Below, in pieces: positions 38,386 through 51,725 of a DNA stretch of 64,000 nucleotides. A model generated the notes under the pieces. That model searched no databases, had not been told where the DNA came from, and saw only the letters and a program-made list of their open reading frames with translations. A program made the position numbers and the translations under genes. The stretch is from contig VZSR01001755.1 in assembly GCA_013398615.1 (NCBI GenBank), forward strand, positions 2,646,617-2,710,616, read 5' to 3'. Each line of letters starts with the position of its first letter. Position 1 is the first letter of the stretch. The stretch comes from Brachypodius melanocephalos. Taxonomy: Eukaryota > Chordata > Aves > Passeriformes > Pycnonotidae.

Positions 38386-38697
38386 CAGGACTACAGAATT
38401 GTTTGAGTTGGATGGGACCTTTAAAGCTCATCCCATTCCAAGCCCCTGCCATGGGCAGGGACAATTTCCACTCTCCCAGCTTGCTCCAAGCCCTGTCCAA
38501 CCTGGCCTTGGACACTCCCAGGGATGGGGACAACCTGTGCCAGGGCCTTACCACCCTTATGGTAAAGAATTTCTTCCCAAATCTAATCTAAACCTGCTTT
38601 CCTTCAGCTCAAGGCCATTCCTCCTTGTCCCATCACTACAAGCCCTTGTGAAAAATCCCTCTCCAGCCTTCTTGTAACAATGTACTGGAAATGGAGT
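38386..38697 (-). mobile_element. CR1 LINE 3'-end fragment, antisense
   Basis: The plus strand shows the reverse complement of the CR1 3' end in good order: ACAGAATTGTTTGAGTTGG, GGGACCTTTAAAGCTCATCC, CCTGCCATGGGCAGGGACAA, GCTCCAAGCCCTGTCCAACC, AGAATTTCTTCCCAAATCTA, CTCCTTGTCCCATCACTACA and CCCTCTCCAGCCTTCTTGTA. It is 5'-truncated at about 310 bp and moderately diverged. It is the best preserved CR1 tail in the window and the clearest sign that the genome is avian. Confidence 0.9.
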
Positions 38698-41600
38698 TGC
38701 ATCCCTGTGATTAAATCCAACTTAGTGCCACCATGATCATCAGGAGATCTCTCCCCTCCACCCAACCCATCGCAGGCTGCAAGGAGAAATATTTCCTTCC
38801 AACTAAAAGACCTTGAGTCACTGCAAATGCCTGTCTGCAGCAGGCTCTGGTGCAGAATTTGCTGTTCACAGCCTTTGTTTAGGGATTCACTTTATCCAAG
38901 GACCTTCTTTGAACACAGAGCTGCTTTCCCCGGCACTCGCCTGACTCGCTGTTTACCGCAGGCACTCGTTTGTGTTTCTGGAATCGCCTCCCTCTCCCTC
39001 CTCCCCTCAAAGTGGATTCTTTGACTACACAGGGAGCTCAGGCTTTTAACTCTGAATCACACACGAGTCAGATGCCTGAAGGAGACCGTGCAAATACTCA
39101 TCCGTCTGGTTAACAATTCTGTAAACAGCAATGGCACCATGAGAAGATTTCCACCCACTCTTCACTGGGAGGTTAAATTTGTTTCTTTTTCCCATTTGTG
39201 AGTTTTAGCTAGAAAGTAAAAAGCTGATGTTGATTGAAGAAACTATTCCCCAGATATTCTGCACAAATGGTATTCATCTGTGTCTTAGGATGGTTCAAAG
39301 GAAACGTTTATGCATCCTAGATTAATTTATTAAATTAAATTTATGCAGCTTGTTGCTGATGAGATGAAAAATTTAGAGCTTCTACTAACGTGCTCATTTG
39401 GCCTCCTTGCAAGAACAGACTGTATTTCAATTATCTTAGAGTACAAAGAGGAGAGAAACAAAGCTTTTCACAAAGACTCTCTCCTCATAACTAAACCAGC
39501 ATACTAAAAATGGATTGTGGATCTCTGAAAATAAATGGTCAGGTTAATGTACAGCTAAGAAATGCTTGGGGCATTGGTCTGTCTGAGGAATAGCAGATTT
39601 CAAACAGGGCTTTGCAAGTGTTTCTTTCGCTTGGGTGGGTAACAGATTGGTAAAAGAGAAGCTGGAAAAACAGAAAATGAAGAAGGAGGCCAGAAGGAAG
39701 GCTAGGATGGAAGTGCAGTGGCAAGAACTCTTAACAGAGCAAGGGTATGGGGACACAGAGAGCTGGAGGTTGAGCTTGTTATCTCTGTTAGTGTTAATTA
39801 CTAAATTAATGTTTTGCCTGAGAGAACCTCACGGTTTTCTTTAAATTAACCTCACTAGAAAGTAATAAAAGACAAAAATATCTACAGAGCATTCTTCCTC
39901 TCCTCTCAGTAACACTTTCCTCTGCTCCAGCACACTGCTCAAACAAGAACAGTGTCCCAGCAGCACCTCAGATATCGTCCTTGCTGCTGGCAGGTAACAT
40001 TACAAACATGCTTTTTTCACTTTTAACCAGCTATTTTGCACTTCTTTACCTCACTTTCTTTATTATAAAAGTCATATTTCAACTCAACCACACCTTTGTC
40101 TTGCTCCCAACTTAAAGGCATTGTCTACTGACTTGTCTTTAGCATGATTTCAAAGTGATTTCATTAAATACCCAGGAAAATATTTCTGAAGGTGTCTCTT
40201 TCTTCCCTATTTGGATACACAGGACAAGATGACAACTCTAATTTCTTCATAACTTCTACAGAAGTCAGAAACCAACAATAAATGTCACAAGAAAGGATTT
40301 CCTGAGATACAGGGAGATTCTTCAGCTATCACGTAACAACTTTCCACTTTCCTATGGAAGCATGAATAATTATTTTTAAAGGGAATAAACACAGTTAAAG
40401 ATGAATGCAACCAAAGGATTATTTCTCTATTTAGGTTGGCATCTCATCTCAGAGAGTATGGACATAACTCATCAGGTAACCCCATCCTGCTATCACAATA
40501 ACTCATCGACAGTTTCATTGTGTGTTCTCTCCCTGCTGGAAAATAAAATTTCCTAGGCTTTGGCTCTCTTACTAATCTTGCATCTCATTTATTTTACATT
40601 CACTCAGTCACTTCAGCAACTGTTTACAGCAAAAAATGGGTGTAACAGTGATCACAGGGATTATTAATGGCTTGGGTTTTTTTTAAAGGACAAGCTAATG
40701 TCATTTAAGCATTAGGATCACATTAAGTTCACTGAAAGTGTTCCATTCTTGACAATTTATGAAAATCTACTTGAAACAAAGCTGTGCATGTACTTGAGTG
40801 TGCTGGGGAATGTTCCTGCATGAAGCCCTGTCCCATCTCTGCCATGGAACCACCACTCCTCACAAGAGATGTGCTCTCAGAAAGTGCTCAACTGACAAAG
40901 ATGTGGGAAAAAAGCCCAGCAAATTCCTTTTCTGTCAAATTTGACTAAAGTCCATTATGGAAAAGCCTGGGCACATGCATTTTCAAACATTTGGGCTCAT
41001 AGAAGATGAACTCATCAGAAACACTTCCCAGGTATTTTGAGCTAAATTGAGGATGTAATTAGAAAGCAGGGGGAAAAATGAAAAAAAGAAAAAAAGGGAG
41101 GGGGTGCAAAAAACCAAACAACCTTTCTTCCTGTGCTGACAGTGCCATAAAGCCCAACTACAGATACTGCAACCATTTCAAAGGCAGGAAAGGCTGAGGC
41201 CTTCACTGTGCTGTCCACTGGCTTTGAAGTGCCGAAAGCAGCTGCTCCCAGCAGATAGGAACTCTGGTGCTGCTGGAGTTATTTTTTTTTTCTTCAAAAT
41301 ATACTTTCAAATCTAACAGCTGCAAGTAGAACAAAGTTGAGCTAAAGTATATTTAAAGAAGGAAAAAAAAAAAAAAAAAGCTACCAGTTTCTCTCTGAGA
41401 GTGTTCTCAGTGGATACTTCAAAAGCAAGTGGCACTGAATCAGATGAAGCTGGAAGCAGGAGGGACACGTGACAGCTGAAACCAAATACTGCAAGATCCA
41501 AAAGTTCCTTTTTGCTTTGTTAATGGATTTGAGTGCATTTGGAAAGCTATCAAAATATTAACTGAAGCGGTTTTCTCTAAATTGTGTTTGAAGCAAAAGA

Positions 41601-44341
41601 CAAAGATAAATAAATATCATTGTATCAGGTTGTTGTAATAAATATCAGATAAATATCAAGAGATCAGTAGGTCTAATCTGCAGGCAGAGCAATCTTTCAG
41701 TCCCACAATGAACAGTCCATGTTCACACCAATAATTGTTTTGAATTCAGATTCAAGCAGAGTCCTATGACATCAACCATTCAGATAAAGCAGAGAAGTGA
41801 AACCACTGCTCCAAGTGCCTACACTTCCAAAATGTCTCTCAGATTGGAGGACTGGATAACACATCAGTTAATCTGGTTCTTTATTACCAATCTGATTAAA
41901 ATTATGGGCAACTGAATTGTCCAGGTTGACATCAGTGCTACTCCTGCAACTCACCATGATAGCAAAAAAAAATATAAATCTGTAGGGCAATTTCCCTTCC
42001 CTTTGTATGTCTAAATTTCATTTGACAACCAGATTCAGACACTTGAGGCAGAACATCTCGAAGCAATCACTACATTCCTCAGGTAGCTAAAATATCCAGG
42101 TTTTTGGTTGGGTGTCTGTTTCCAACTGGAAGTCTGCTAGAGCCCTGTCAGAATGTATCCCCACTTCGAATGCAGTGCTCAATTTAAACACTTTAAATCA
42201 GTCTGTTCCTTGCCAAGTAACAACCAAAGAAATATGCAGTAAAACAAGGCAAGGAAAAGTCTGCTTTAAAAATGGCTTAGAAGTTCTGAAACATAAATAG
42301 AGAGCAGTGCAGAGAAACAAATTGGAAGTACTGAAAGGAAATTTATTTCAAGAATGGAAGAACTGAGCTCATCCTGCTCCTGGTGGGGCTGGAGGGGCTT
42401 TGTGCCTTCCAAAAGAACCTCGCTCCCAGTGATAACCCCCTGCAATCTGCAGGAAGAGGCAGTATTCCTCGTGCTAGCCGACTTTCAAAGAACATTCCAG
42501 ATGAAGTACAAAGAGAAATAAATTTTTAAAAAGGGCATAAACAGGATTCCACTGAAAATTCTTCTGAGGCTCTCACTGTTTAGCTGTTTAGGGCTGAAAC
42601 CCTTGGGTTCCAGTGATGTCTCTTAAAGCTTAGCTGCTCTTTCTCACAGTAAAAGCAGCAATCCTAAATAAAATAAATGGGAAGCAATAAACATCTCAGT
42701 GAAGAATACTTTCACTGATGTTTACCACAATATCAACGTTGTTACAGAATAGATTCACCAAAATAATTTTAATTTCTTGCTTTGTGGGTTTTTTTGACAG
42801 AGTCTTTGGAAAGTCTGAATATAAGAAGACACATAAAACCAAACCATGACAATATGAGACACTATCATTTGCCTTTGCAAAGTCAGCTGAGTACTGGCAG
42901 AAGATTTTATCTATGGCTTAGTGGATGTTACCATGGATAGTAAAAAAAAAAAAAAAATTACCATTCGTAGGTAGGAACAGGAATGTTGTAGCTCCTGATA
43001 CACTGGAGGTTACCATTAATCTCTACAGATTAAAATCCGGGATGGGAAAATGGCAACAAAATCCTGGAATAAATGCTTACTTTGGATTTTTAAAGATGCA
43101 CTGCAAATTAAATGAAAATTCCAGTTAAAGGCAGATGTCCAACTGACCCTGCCACTCCCATTGCTCTCCTTTCAGCATGTCCCTGACACACCAAACTTTC
43201 TCACCTTTGCTGCACAAATCCCCAATATCTCTGACTATTTCTGAATCACTTAATGCAGGAATCATCATAAATAACATCCCCCAGTTAAGCTGAACACCTG
43301 TGAGATGTTCCTCACCCTTCCAGAGGCCAGAATGTCACCTCTGTCAGGTGGCAGCACAAGTGGTGACATTGACAGTTCTGAGTGAGGACAGGGAAAATGC
43401 TTTGATCTGACCCAACAAACTCCCTTTTATTCCAAGAGCCACGCACAAAACAAACCTTTGTTCCTCCCCAGCCCAGAGCAGGGGTCTCTCAACACCTACC
43501 AAAGTGATCTTGTTCTTTAATTCTCTGCAAAAGCCCTTTCCAGATGGACCAGAGCAGGTCTGGCACCAAAGCCAACCACAGCGTTTCATCCTCTCACAGC
43601 ACAGAAGATAAACAGAAATGAAACCACATTTCCCTGCTGGAAATGCAAGCTTAGATCTCCACAAGAACGGTGATAAGAGAGAACTTTTATGGATTAAGCA
43701 CCTCATTCCTACAAAGTACTAAAAACTTCCTTTCAATCCATCAGCAGGTGTTACGAACAAAGGCCACTTGAGTTTGTGACCAAGTCCCAGCTCACACCAG
43801 CCTGGTGGTGCAGCTCCTCAGCTCCCAAGTCTGTACCATGCAATAATGTCTCTACTTCTGCTTTTCCCCCCCTTTACATCTCACAGCAACTACTGAACAA
43901 AACTTTCTTGTCTCCACCCAAACATTTCCTGACTGTTTCCCAACCCTGAAATTACATTGCAAAGAAGAAAATCAGGATCAGTGGGCCAAAACAAGCATTT
44001 GTACCAAACACTCCCCGTGTCAAAACTGATAAAAAGAATACACCGCTGTTTCTTGACAAGAAGAGAAACAGATAATGCATTAAATAATTCCATCTGGTGA
44101 TTATGAAAATAGGTGTTGCCACCTGTAAGCCTGGGAAACAATTTGAAAGAGTCGGAGGTACAAAGGATTGTGAACAGGAAACAAAGTATTTTCTTTGTAA
44201 GTTGTCCCTCTTCCATCCCCATCACAGAGCTCTTCATATCTATAAATTGGGTTTTAATAGGAAGGACAGCAACACACAGTGACCTACAGCTGCAGGAAGG
44301 GGTTTTTTCTCCCCTCCACTTGGAGGAGTAAAGCAACTGAC

Positions 44342-44437
44342 CTGTTGTTCATATTTTTTCTTCATCTCGGAGAACTGGCAGACTTGCTTTTCCCAGAACA
44401 GTTTTGATTTCTTCAGATCTGCTTCGATGTCAGCTAT
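44342..44437 (-). CDS. CEP112: CEP112 internal coding exon (96 nt)
   Basis: Third readable exon of CEP112 on the minus strand, exactly 32 codons, phase 0 to phase 0. It reads IADIEADLKKSKLFWEK and then QVCQFSEMKKKYEQQ, a continuous amphipathic helix with one Trp and one Cys. The acceptor is CCCATGTAG after a run of T and C. The donor is CAG|GTCAGT, usable though not consensus at +3. A 16-nt T run on the plus strand (A run in the transcript) starts about 30 bases upstream of the acceptor. The preceding exon ends in phase 0, so the join MKQR/IADIEAD is in frame. The exon is too short to be seen as an open frame of useful length; it was found from splice signals and helix composition. Confidence 0.83.
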
Positions 44438-47400
44438 CTACATGGGAAAAGAAAGGGAATATTTAATTTTTTTTTTTTTTTTCAAAAAAGGCATATCTTG
44501 AAATGTTGTGACATTTCTACAGTTGTTTGTAAACCATCAAAGAGGAGAATATCACTTGTTGGGAATGATCACAACACCATTTGTATGTTGTGAAAATGAA
44601 TATTCAGTCTCTACAGGATTATTAGTTACTCAAGGACATAGTGATCGCTGTTCTGCCACTCCCTAATTACAAAGGACTGGCTCAGTTTTTTACTCAACAG
44701 TGCTGAATATCCCATCGAAATTCAGTGAATATTTTCTCTAGACATATTTAAGACTCAAATATATTTCACTTTGAAATACACTGCCTGTGGAAATTCAAGG
44801 GAAATCATCTGTGGGTTAGAGCGTAAACTACACATTTAAAGCAAGTTTACATTAAATCAGAAAATAACTTTAAATAACTTAGAAGAGAATTATTTGGCTG
44901 CAAGTGAAGTCCTCTGAAGATAGTCATCGCCTATGAATAATGAGTCCCACAGATTCCAGCACGCAGCATCAAGGAAGCAATTTCACAACTCAATTAACAA
45001 AGGCTTTTGTATCAAAAGCACAACTGTTAGCTGTACATCAGGCATGTTTCCAAGGGAATATATATAAACATATATATATGGAACTCTGCTGCAGTGTACA
45101 CTCATCAATGACTTTCAGATCTAGATCCCAACAGAAGCAGTGAATAAACTGTATCCCTTAAAAAGAGAAAAGAAGTGGAGGGGTTGGAAGGACCACAAGC
45201 CCATCTGCTCCACAAAAAGAAGAAACCCATGAATTTCTGAACCACAAGCCAAAATCCTGCTTGGCCTAAGGGAGTGCTCAGTGTTCAACAGATGTCTGTG
45301 CCAGTTGGCCTGGACATCACTCTCCAGCCAGGAAGGAGGAGAAAAGGAAGCACTAGAGGAGGGAAAAGCATTTTATTGCAGAGTACTCCAGCAGGAAAGG
45401 AAGGGACTGGAGTAGGAGCACTTGGTCAAATAGAAAGTGGAAAAAGAGAGCAGTGAGGAAGCAGCTCCTGAACCTCACTGTTACTATATGCCATTAAGAA
45501 AAGGACTGCAATCAATGTTTTAGGAATAATTTTCTTCCGCTCCAAATTTACTCCAGTTGCTTGTCCACGGCCGTATTTTACTCAGGTCAATAAAACCCAA
45601 AAAAATAACAGATCTTGTTACTGCACTAAAGGAGGTAGGTTTTGGGGGGGTTTTTTAAGAGAATGAAAATGTTCTAAAAAGTGAAATAGTAAAAACATAT
45701 GCAAAGATGCTTTAAATCTACTGGCTTCTGCAATTTATTCATTAGGTCACATTCAGCTATTTCCAACAACTGCAACAAAGGCTCTTGGTCATTATTTTCC
45801 AAACCCAGGAAGCCCCAGATCCACAGTACCATGACATAGTCTACGTATTATTTCTCTTTTTTTTTTAGTTACTACTGGAAAAAAATGCAGATCTTGCAGT
45901 TAAGCACGTGCCACCCAGACAGCAGTGGACATCAGGTGGCTCTTAATAGTCACAAGCTTGACAAAATAGGAAGCAGATGGCAAAATAAATTATATTATCA
46001 TGGAGCCAAACTAAAGAATCAAATATTGATTGCAACAACTGAAAATGACCCCATCCTACCCATCTCCATAATGAACTTTATCTCACACCAAAAATGGGTT
46101 TAAAGCCCACTATTCCTAATGTAGATAAAAGAACAGCGTTGCTATGGCTACTGCAGTTGTTTTGTAAGTCACGAATCCCACCTCACCACAAAACAGAATT
46201 TTCCAGTATGTTCCAATGTACTGGGGGATTTATCTAAGAGGATGTGGATGCAGGGGAATGAGAAAGGCCAAAGCCACAAAGAGAGAGCTTCAGCAGTGTT
46301 CCTTTCATGGATTGCCTTGGACCTTGGTTCCTGTAGAATAGAACTGTACAATATCATTTAATATTTCTAGATTTTAGCACCCAAATAGGGAAAGAGAAAA
46401 CCTCTGGCTGATTCATGGAGTACAGCAAAATTGATTTTCAAAATTTCCCAGAACGCAGCAATATTCTGAAGGAAATTTACTGCCATTTAAAAATTACAGT
46501 TGATTTGTTTTCCAAATTCTTTATTCTTATGTTTTGGATTGGCTTTCTTTGTAGAAGGTTCTTTAAGTGAATGAAACTATTATTAGCCTTTCTAGAATTA
46601 GACAACATTCCTTTTGGAGCAGAACTAGGATATTATTTTAAGTCATCATGAAGAAATTGCAGGAGGGTCACACAGTACAGAAAAGGTCAGATTAAAATTG
46701 TAGGATTTGTTGTATTGCCCTTGTGGGTCTGGTTTGCTGAATACATCTTGCTTTTATAAGTTTGTTCTTGCTTTTTATTTTTTTTAATTTCTAAACTCTA
46801 TTATTTGCTGTCTGTGTGGGTCTTAAAAATACCTGCAGTGAAGCTTTTCAAAAAGCCTTGAGAACAACAAAAAGGGAATTTCCTCAGTCCTAAGGCAGAA
46901 CTCTCAGCCACCCATTCCAGCCCCAGCCTGCAGCACCCTCCTGTCAGCAGTGAGGTTTAGTCAAGGCAGGTGAGGTTGGAACTTGTAATCCAGAATTACA
47001 AGCTGGAGTTCTGTCTGGACATCTCAACCACATGAGCAGTTAAGGAAATATCCCTTCTCTCCCCATTTTTTTGATCACCCATTGCTTGTTCCTCATTTCA
47101 TTCCTTGGGCTGCTTTTATAAACTCCCAGGAGAACGGTTTAACTACTGTTTGCTCCCTAAGAAATTTAAGCCACTAAAATCCCTGATTTTCAGGGACAGA
47201 AAAGTGGATTTTTCCATCCTCTGCACATGACTGCCAGCAGCCACCATGGCTCTGCCCCTGTTTGGGCTCCAACTGATTACAGGAGCTCATTAATGGAAGA
47301 CAGAGTTGCTGGGAAAAGAGTAGGAAGAGACACATTGAAGTGGGGAATGACAAGCGTTGTTCCATAGGGTGTACAAACTAACACTTTATACTCTCACTCC

Positions 47401-47639
47401 TGAAAAATCCCTAATCAGTATCATAACTGCAGATATCTTTGTAACAATGACAATTCTGGCTTTGTCAGAAAGATGAAACACCCGCTACCATCCCTTTCTG
47501 ACTTGCTGCAAAGACACTACATTGTGAAAGATTTTGATGTAGCACTCTCAAGTGGAGCATGTTTCTGGCATTATAAGATCAGAATCCGCTATCCCACTGC
47601 GCCAGAGTTTCAGAAAGGCTGGCATTGTGACCTCCTCAC
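44438..47639 (-). other. CEP112: CEP112 intron, 3.2 kb
   Basis: Shortest complete intron here, between the 136-nt and 96-nt exons. It contains a 16-nt T run at 44467-44482, a small (TA)n patch at 45058-45079 and a possible CR1 scrap near 45.18 kb. No coding exon is seen or required. Confidence 0.8.
45176..45216 (-). mobile_element. Possible CR1 scrap, antisense
   Basis: GTGGAGGGGTTGGAAGGACC followed by ACAAGCCCATCTGCTCCA resembles the antisense CR1 terminal block (GGTTGGAAGGGACC ... ATCT-GTCCA). The similarity is short and may be chance. Confidence 0.3.
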
Positions 47640-47775
47640 CCGTTGTTTCATTTCAGCAGTGTCTTTTTGTGAGTTCAGCTCCACCTGCCGCTTAAACTCC
47701 TCCTGGGCAGCGCCTGCCTGCTGGGCTTGCAGGCTCTGAACCTCCATCATCCGGCTCAGCTGCTCCTCCTTCTCT
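47640..47775 (-). CDS. CEP112: CEP112 internal coding exon (136 nt)
   Basis: Second readable exon of the minus-strand CEP112 gene. It supplies one base completing a Lys codon, then 45 residues beginning EKEEQLSRMMEVQSLQAQQ and ending with QKDTAEMKQR. The middle contains AAQEEFKRQVELN. The sequence is continuous charged coiled coil apart from a small Gly-Ala-Ala step. The acceptor is TTTCTAG after a T-rich tract, and the donor is CGG|GTGAGG. It enters in phase 2 and leaves in phase 0, matching both neighbours. A second AG lies two bases into the exon, so acceptor slippage is possible, but only the chosen AG restores the frame with the upstream exon. It is more G+C-rich than the surrounding intron, as expected for coding sequence. 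The role is structural: part of the rod by which the protein self-associates or binds centrosomal partners (inferred from family). Confidence 0.85.
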
Positions 47776-50700
47776 CTAGAAAGTCACAGAAAATTTTCAG
47801 AGTTCAAGTATCAAATAAAAGAACAAGTGTGCTGGTGTAAAAGGGAGACCTTTAACCCCATCAGTTTAAAATAGTATTCAGATTTCAATTTCCTGTCCCA
47901 GCTTCTGCCCAACTTCCCTTTGCAGGGCTTTGAAGGAGGCGATGGAAGGCCGGAGTTATTTTCGCTTTCTCCGATTGAATTTCACACGCCCAAACACGGC
48001 GTCTACAGCTCACAACAAAACCTCCACCTCCAAAGGCTCTCTTCACTTCAATGGCTCTCTACCCACTCTAGAACCCCCTTTATTAATCTCATCGAATTAA
48101 TAAAATGTAATAATAGTAACGATAAATAGATAATAACAAATTAGATTTCATTGAATTAGATTTAACACTTCCTAATACTTAAACTCTTTTTAGCATGATT
48201 GCCTTTCCAGATTTAAAAAAAACACCAAAACAAACCAAACAAGAAAATTATCCCAGTGCCATCTTTGCTCAGACAAGGTGCAGGATTATTCCCTGCTTGT
48301 CATAAATCAAAATGCAAAGTAGGGTAATACATGACACATGGCTCTTTCTTAATCTATTAGAAAGCCATAATGCTGTGATGTCTATTCAGCCTTTACAGTA
48401 ATGACAGATGTTAAATCTCTGTGCAAAGATATTTCATAACAACAGCCTACACTATTTGACATATTAAACCTGATACATCTACAGAAATCAGGCTGGGCCT
48501 CTTCAGACTGGATGGTAGATCAATAGTAATGTTTCTGTAATATTTTATGTACATTCACATATATGAAAAGATACACATGAAAAGATAGACATCCACCATA
48601 ATGACACAACACAGACAAAAATGCAGGTAACTTATAAATATTTCAGAAATTTGGATGTGAGTCCTCAAATATTACTAACTTTTACTAACTTGTTACTAGT
48701 TTTGTTATTTATTCTTTGTGACACATTCCTGCTCCCACAGGCCAGCAGAGCTGCCTGACTTTGTGTTCAGACACTGGAGAACACCATGGTGGCATGGAGG
48801 GACAAAGCTGGCTCCACCCATGCCTTGTAACAGAAGACACATTCAAACAGACCTGGGGCTGACATTTTCATTTTCCAGGCAGAGGAAGTACCTCAATGAT
48901 AAATTCCCCATTTTGACAGAAATTATTTCCACATAAAACAAAGAACCTGACACATAGGAGATGGGAAAGCCCAGCTAATTCATCTCGTCTGTCACCTTGC
49001 CAGCACTGGAGGAGCTGCTGCAGCACTGAGCAAGCCTTTCAGAAAGGTCAGGAAGCTGCCAAGCCCAAAGTTACAGTATTCACATCCTCTTCTGTGGTTT
49101 GCAGACCAGACTTTGACAATAGGACAAAGAACATAATCCTGCATCTTCACAAAGACGCTGTTTGCAGTGCAGGAGAGCAGGGTAATTCCATTAGCAAAGA
49201 GATCAAAGAAATGCCACAAGCCCTGAGTCAGTACAGTGCTGGTTACTTCTGGAGGCTTTTTTTCATAATGCATATTTTAAAAAAAGAAGATTTTGTTTTG
49301 GTGCCTCTCTCACAGCTGATGGAATATTTGAGAATATGGAGACTGCTCCTCTCCTTACACAAAATGGAAAATATCTTTTTTCCCCAGCAGAAACTGGAGG
49401 AAAATGGAACAAAATCCTGTACCACAGTTTTGGTGATGATTGTTTTGGGGTTTTGGTTTTGTGTTCTTAGGATACCTGTGCAAATCATCTTCAAATTTGC
49501 TAGAGAGCATCCACCACCCCTCCATATGTGCTTTATTTCTACAGCCATACTGATTCCATTTCCTACACTCCTCTGAGGGGGAAGCACATCTGTGTTAAGG
49601 CACCACATTCACCACTCATTTATCAGACAATAAAAATTACACAGCAAAAAAACAGCACTACCAAAATCAACATTTCTTTCCCCATCTAAACTCTGAGGGC
49701 AAAACACAATTTGCAATTGAAATTCCTCCTGCAGAGGATCCAAAAGATCCAAATTCCAACAACAAAACTCCATCATTCCTCAGAATGGGCACACCAATGA
49801 CACCTCCAGAGCATCAAACTGTCTGATGGGTCAGTTTTCCATCTGCTCCTGCTGTTTGGCGCAGTTATCCCCCAAATCCCACATTCCAGGGAGCTGCTGA
49901 ATACAGATATTTTTCATTTTACAGCTGTTTGACACTGCATTACATTAAGCACATCACTCCCCTCTCCCACAACAAAATCTACCTCAGAAAGAAGAATATG
50001 TAAGAATTCTGTCCACATTTTTTACCTTGGAGAGAGCACGGAGAGGGGAAAACGTCCACTTCCCCTCCCAAAGATCCATAATTCAGCTATGGACCCTGGA
50101 TAACAAATCTCTCTCCCTGCAAAACACACCTAATAATTCCACTCCACACTGGAAGCAAAACCAAAAATCTAAGCTTATTCAAACACATTCACACTGCCAA
50201 CTGTCACGAGACACTGGGACAACAGCTTTGGTGCAGTCAGATGGACACACAACAAATCTAAACAAAAAAGGACAAGATATCAATCCTCGTGCTCTCAGTG
50301 AGGTTCCAAATTTATGAGTCTTCTTCCTTAGGAAGATTATTTTTAGTTGGAAATATTATGATGTAAACTTCTAGGAATGTGGTTTTATGCACCTTCCTTT
50401 CTTTTAAGGACTTAATCCCATGAATAAATGCAACATCTCATTATAAGCAGGAAAAAATCTTCATTTTTAAGGATGTGGGAGCCAGCACTCTCTATTTTTT
50501 GTGTAGTTCAGATTTGTACAGAAGCTCAGAAAACCTGTACAACAATGGCCCTCAGTTCACAAATATAAGAAAAGCTTCACTTTTTTTCCCAAGACAGCCA
50601 GCAATGTGCCTTGCATGAAGCACTAAAATATTCACTTTGAAGATTATTTTTTTCAGTTGGACTAGTTGTGGGGCCCAATACAATACAATTACATCATTTA

Positions 50701-51654
50701 AATCCCCTGAAGCTCAGCCAGCCTGAATATAAAAACAGGGTGAATTTACTCTTTGCCCCCAATTTAAAAAGCAGCAGATTTATTTTGTTTCAGTGTATAA
50801 AGGACATGGCAACAGAATTAGGAGTCTTACATGGCACAAACCATCTCAGAGAAAGCTAACTGTGAAGTCCAGAATTTCAATTTCAGAAATCAGCACCCTG
50901 AAGTGCACTGATAAATGGGAAATACAAACATCTTATGTGCTTCCCCTTCGTGCTTCATCATAAATATTTGTCTTGCTCTGTAAAATGTCTTCCAAGAGAG
51001 AGCAATTAAAAGCAGTGAGACTTTACAGCATTGCATTAACGAAACACAGGGCAATTCAGGGGTTAACAGGAAAGGTTAATTAAATTTGGGATGTCCCAGC
51101 AAATGTTGGATGAATCAACACCTTCCTGGAGGGCTCTCACCATTCCCCGAACAACAGCAAGGGCTCACCAAGAGCACAAGGAGCAGGAGATGCACCTGGC
51201 TGGGTCTCAGCCTCATCAACAATTTAAAACCCTTTAGACACAAAGTGCCAGCACACACCGAACACATGTGGGACAGAGAGTTTCACATCCCAGGAGCAAA
51301 CCCACACCCAAGCTCCCTGTGTGTCATTCAGAGAGAATTTCAGTGACATGGAAAATAGTAATAGACTGTGAAACGCCTCATGTTTTCTTATAAAATTATA
51401 GCAGGCTTTAATTCACAAATAGGCAAATTCTTCTCCAGGTTTTCAAAACCTGCTGGCAGCACAGCCCATTGAATCCCAACTGCACTGGAGAACAGAAGCG
51501 GAACAGGAATTTCTATAAGAACACATTTTGCCACTGAATAAGCTTCTGAAATTTAAATTCTGATGGACTCCACAAGACGGAGAGGCTCCATCCCTTGTCT
51601 AAGTCTCTCCCACGTTGTTATGACTCTGGGTTTATGCCTGGAGATAAACATGAA

Positions 51655-51725
51655 CCCCAGAAGATCTGGAGTTGGAAAGGGCTCATACTGAGTCCAGCTC
51701 CCTGCTTCTCCCAGGGCTCCTTAAA
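51655..51725 (-). mobile_element. Probable CR1 fragment, antisense
   Basis: ATCTGGAGTTGGAAAGGGCT then CATACTGAGTCCAGCTCCCTGC follows the pattern of some CR1 subfamilies in antisense (GAGTTGGAAAGGGC...GAGTCCAACTCCTGC). It is truncated; the right end is unclear. Confidence 0.42.

Larger units (their letters stand above)
33435..44341 (-). other. CEP112: CEP112 intron, 10.9 kb
   Basis: Intron between the 96-nt and 183-nt exons; phases agree, so no exon is required inside. It holds the CpG-enriched domain near its 3' end, a cluster of direct and inverted repeats at 36.58-36.75 kb and one antisense CR1 tail at 38.39-38.70 kb. There are A-rich runs at 33.96, 34.45-34.49, 41.36 and 42.94 kb. The rest shows nothing notable. 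Confidence 0.8.

Noticed and set aside
39635..39844. Plus-strand frame starting MGNRLVKEKLEKQKMKKEAR, resembling a coiled coil
   Set aside because: Arises from an AGAAG-rich purine stretch, is on the strand opposite the gene, and becomes hydrophobic after 50 codons without splice sites.
49094..49576. 160-codon plus-strand open frame
   Set aside because: Mixed composition with poly-T-derived hydrophobic runs, overlapped by a 121-codon frame on the other strand; no domain, promoter or splice support.
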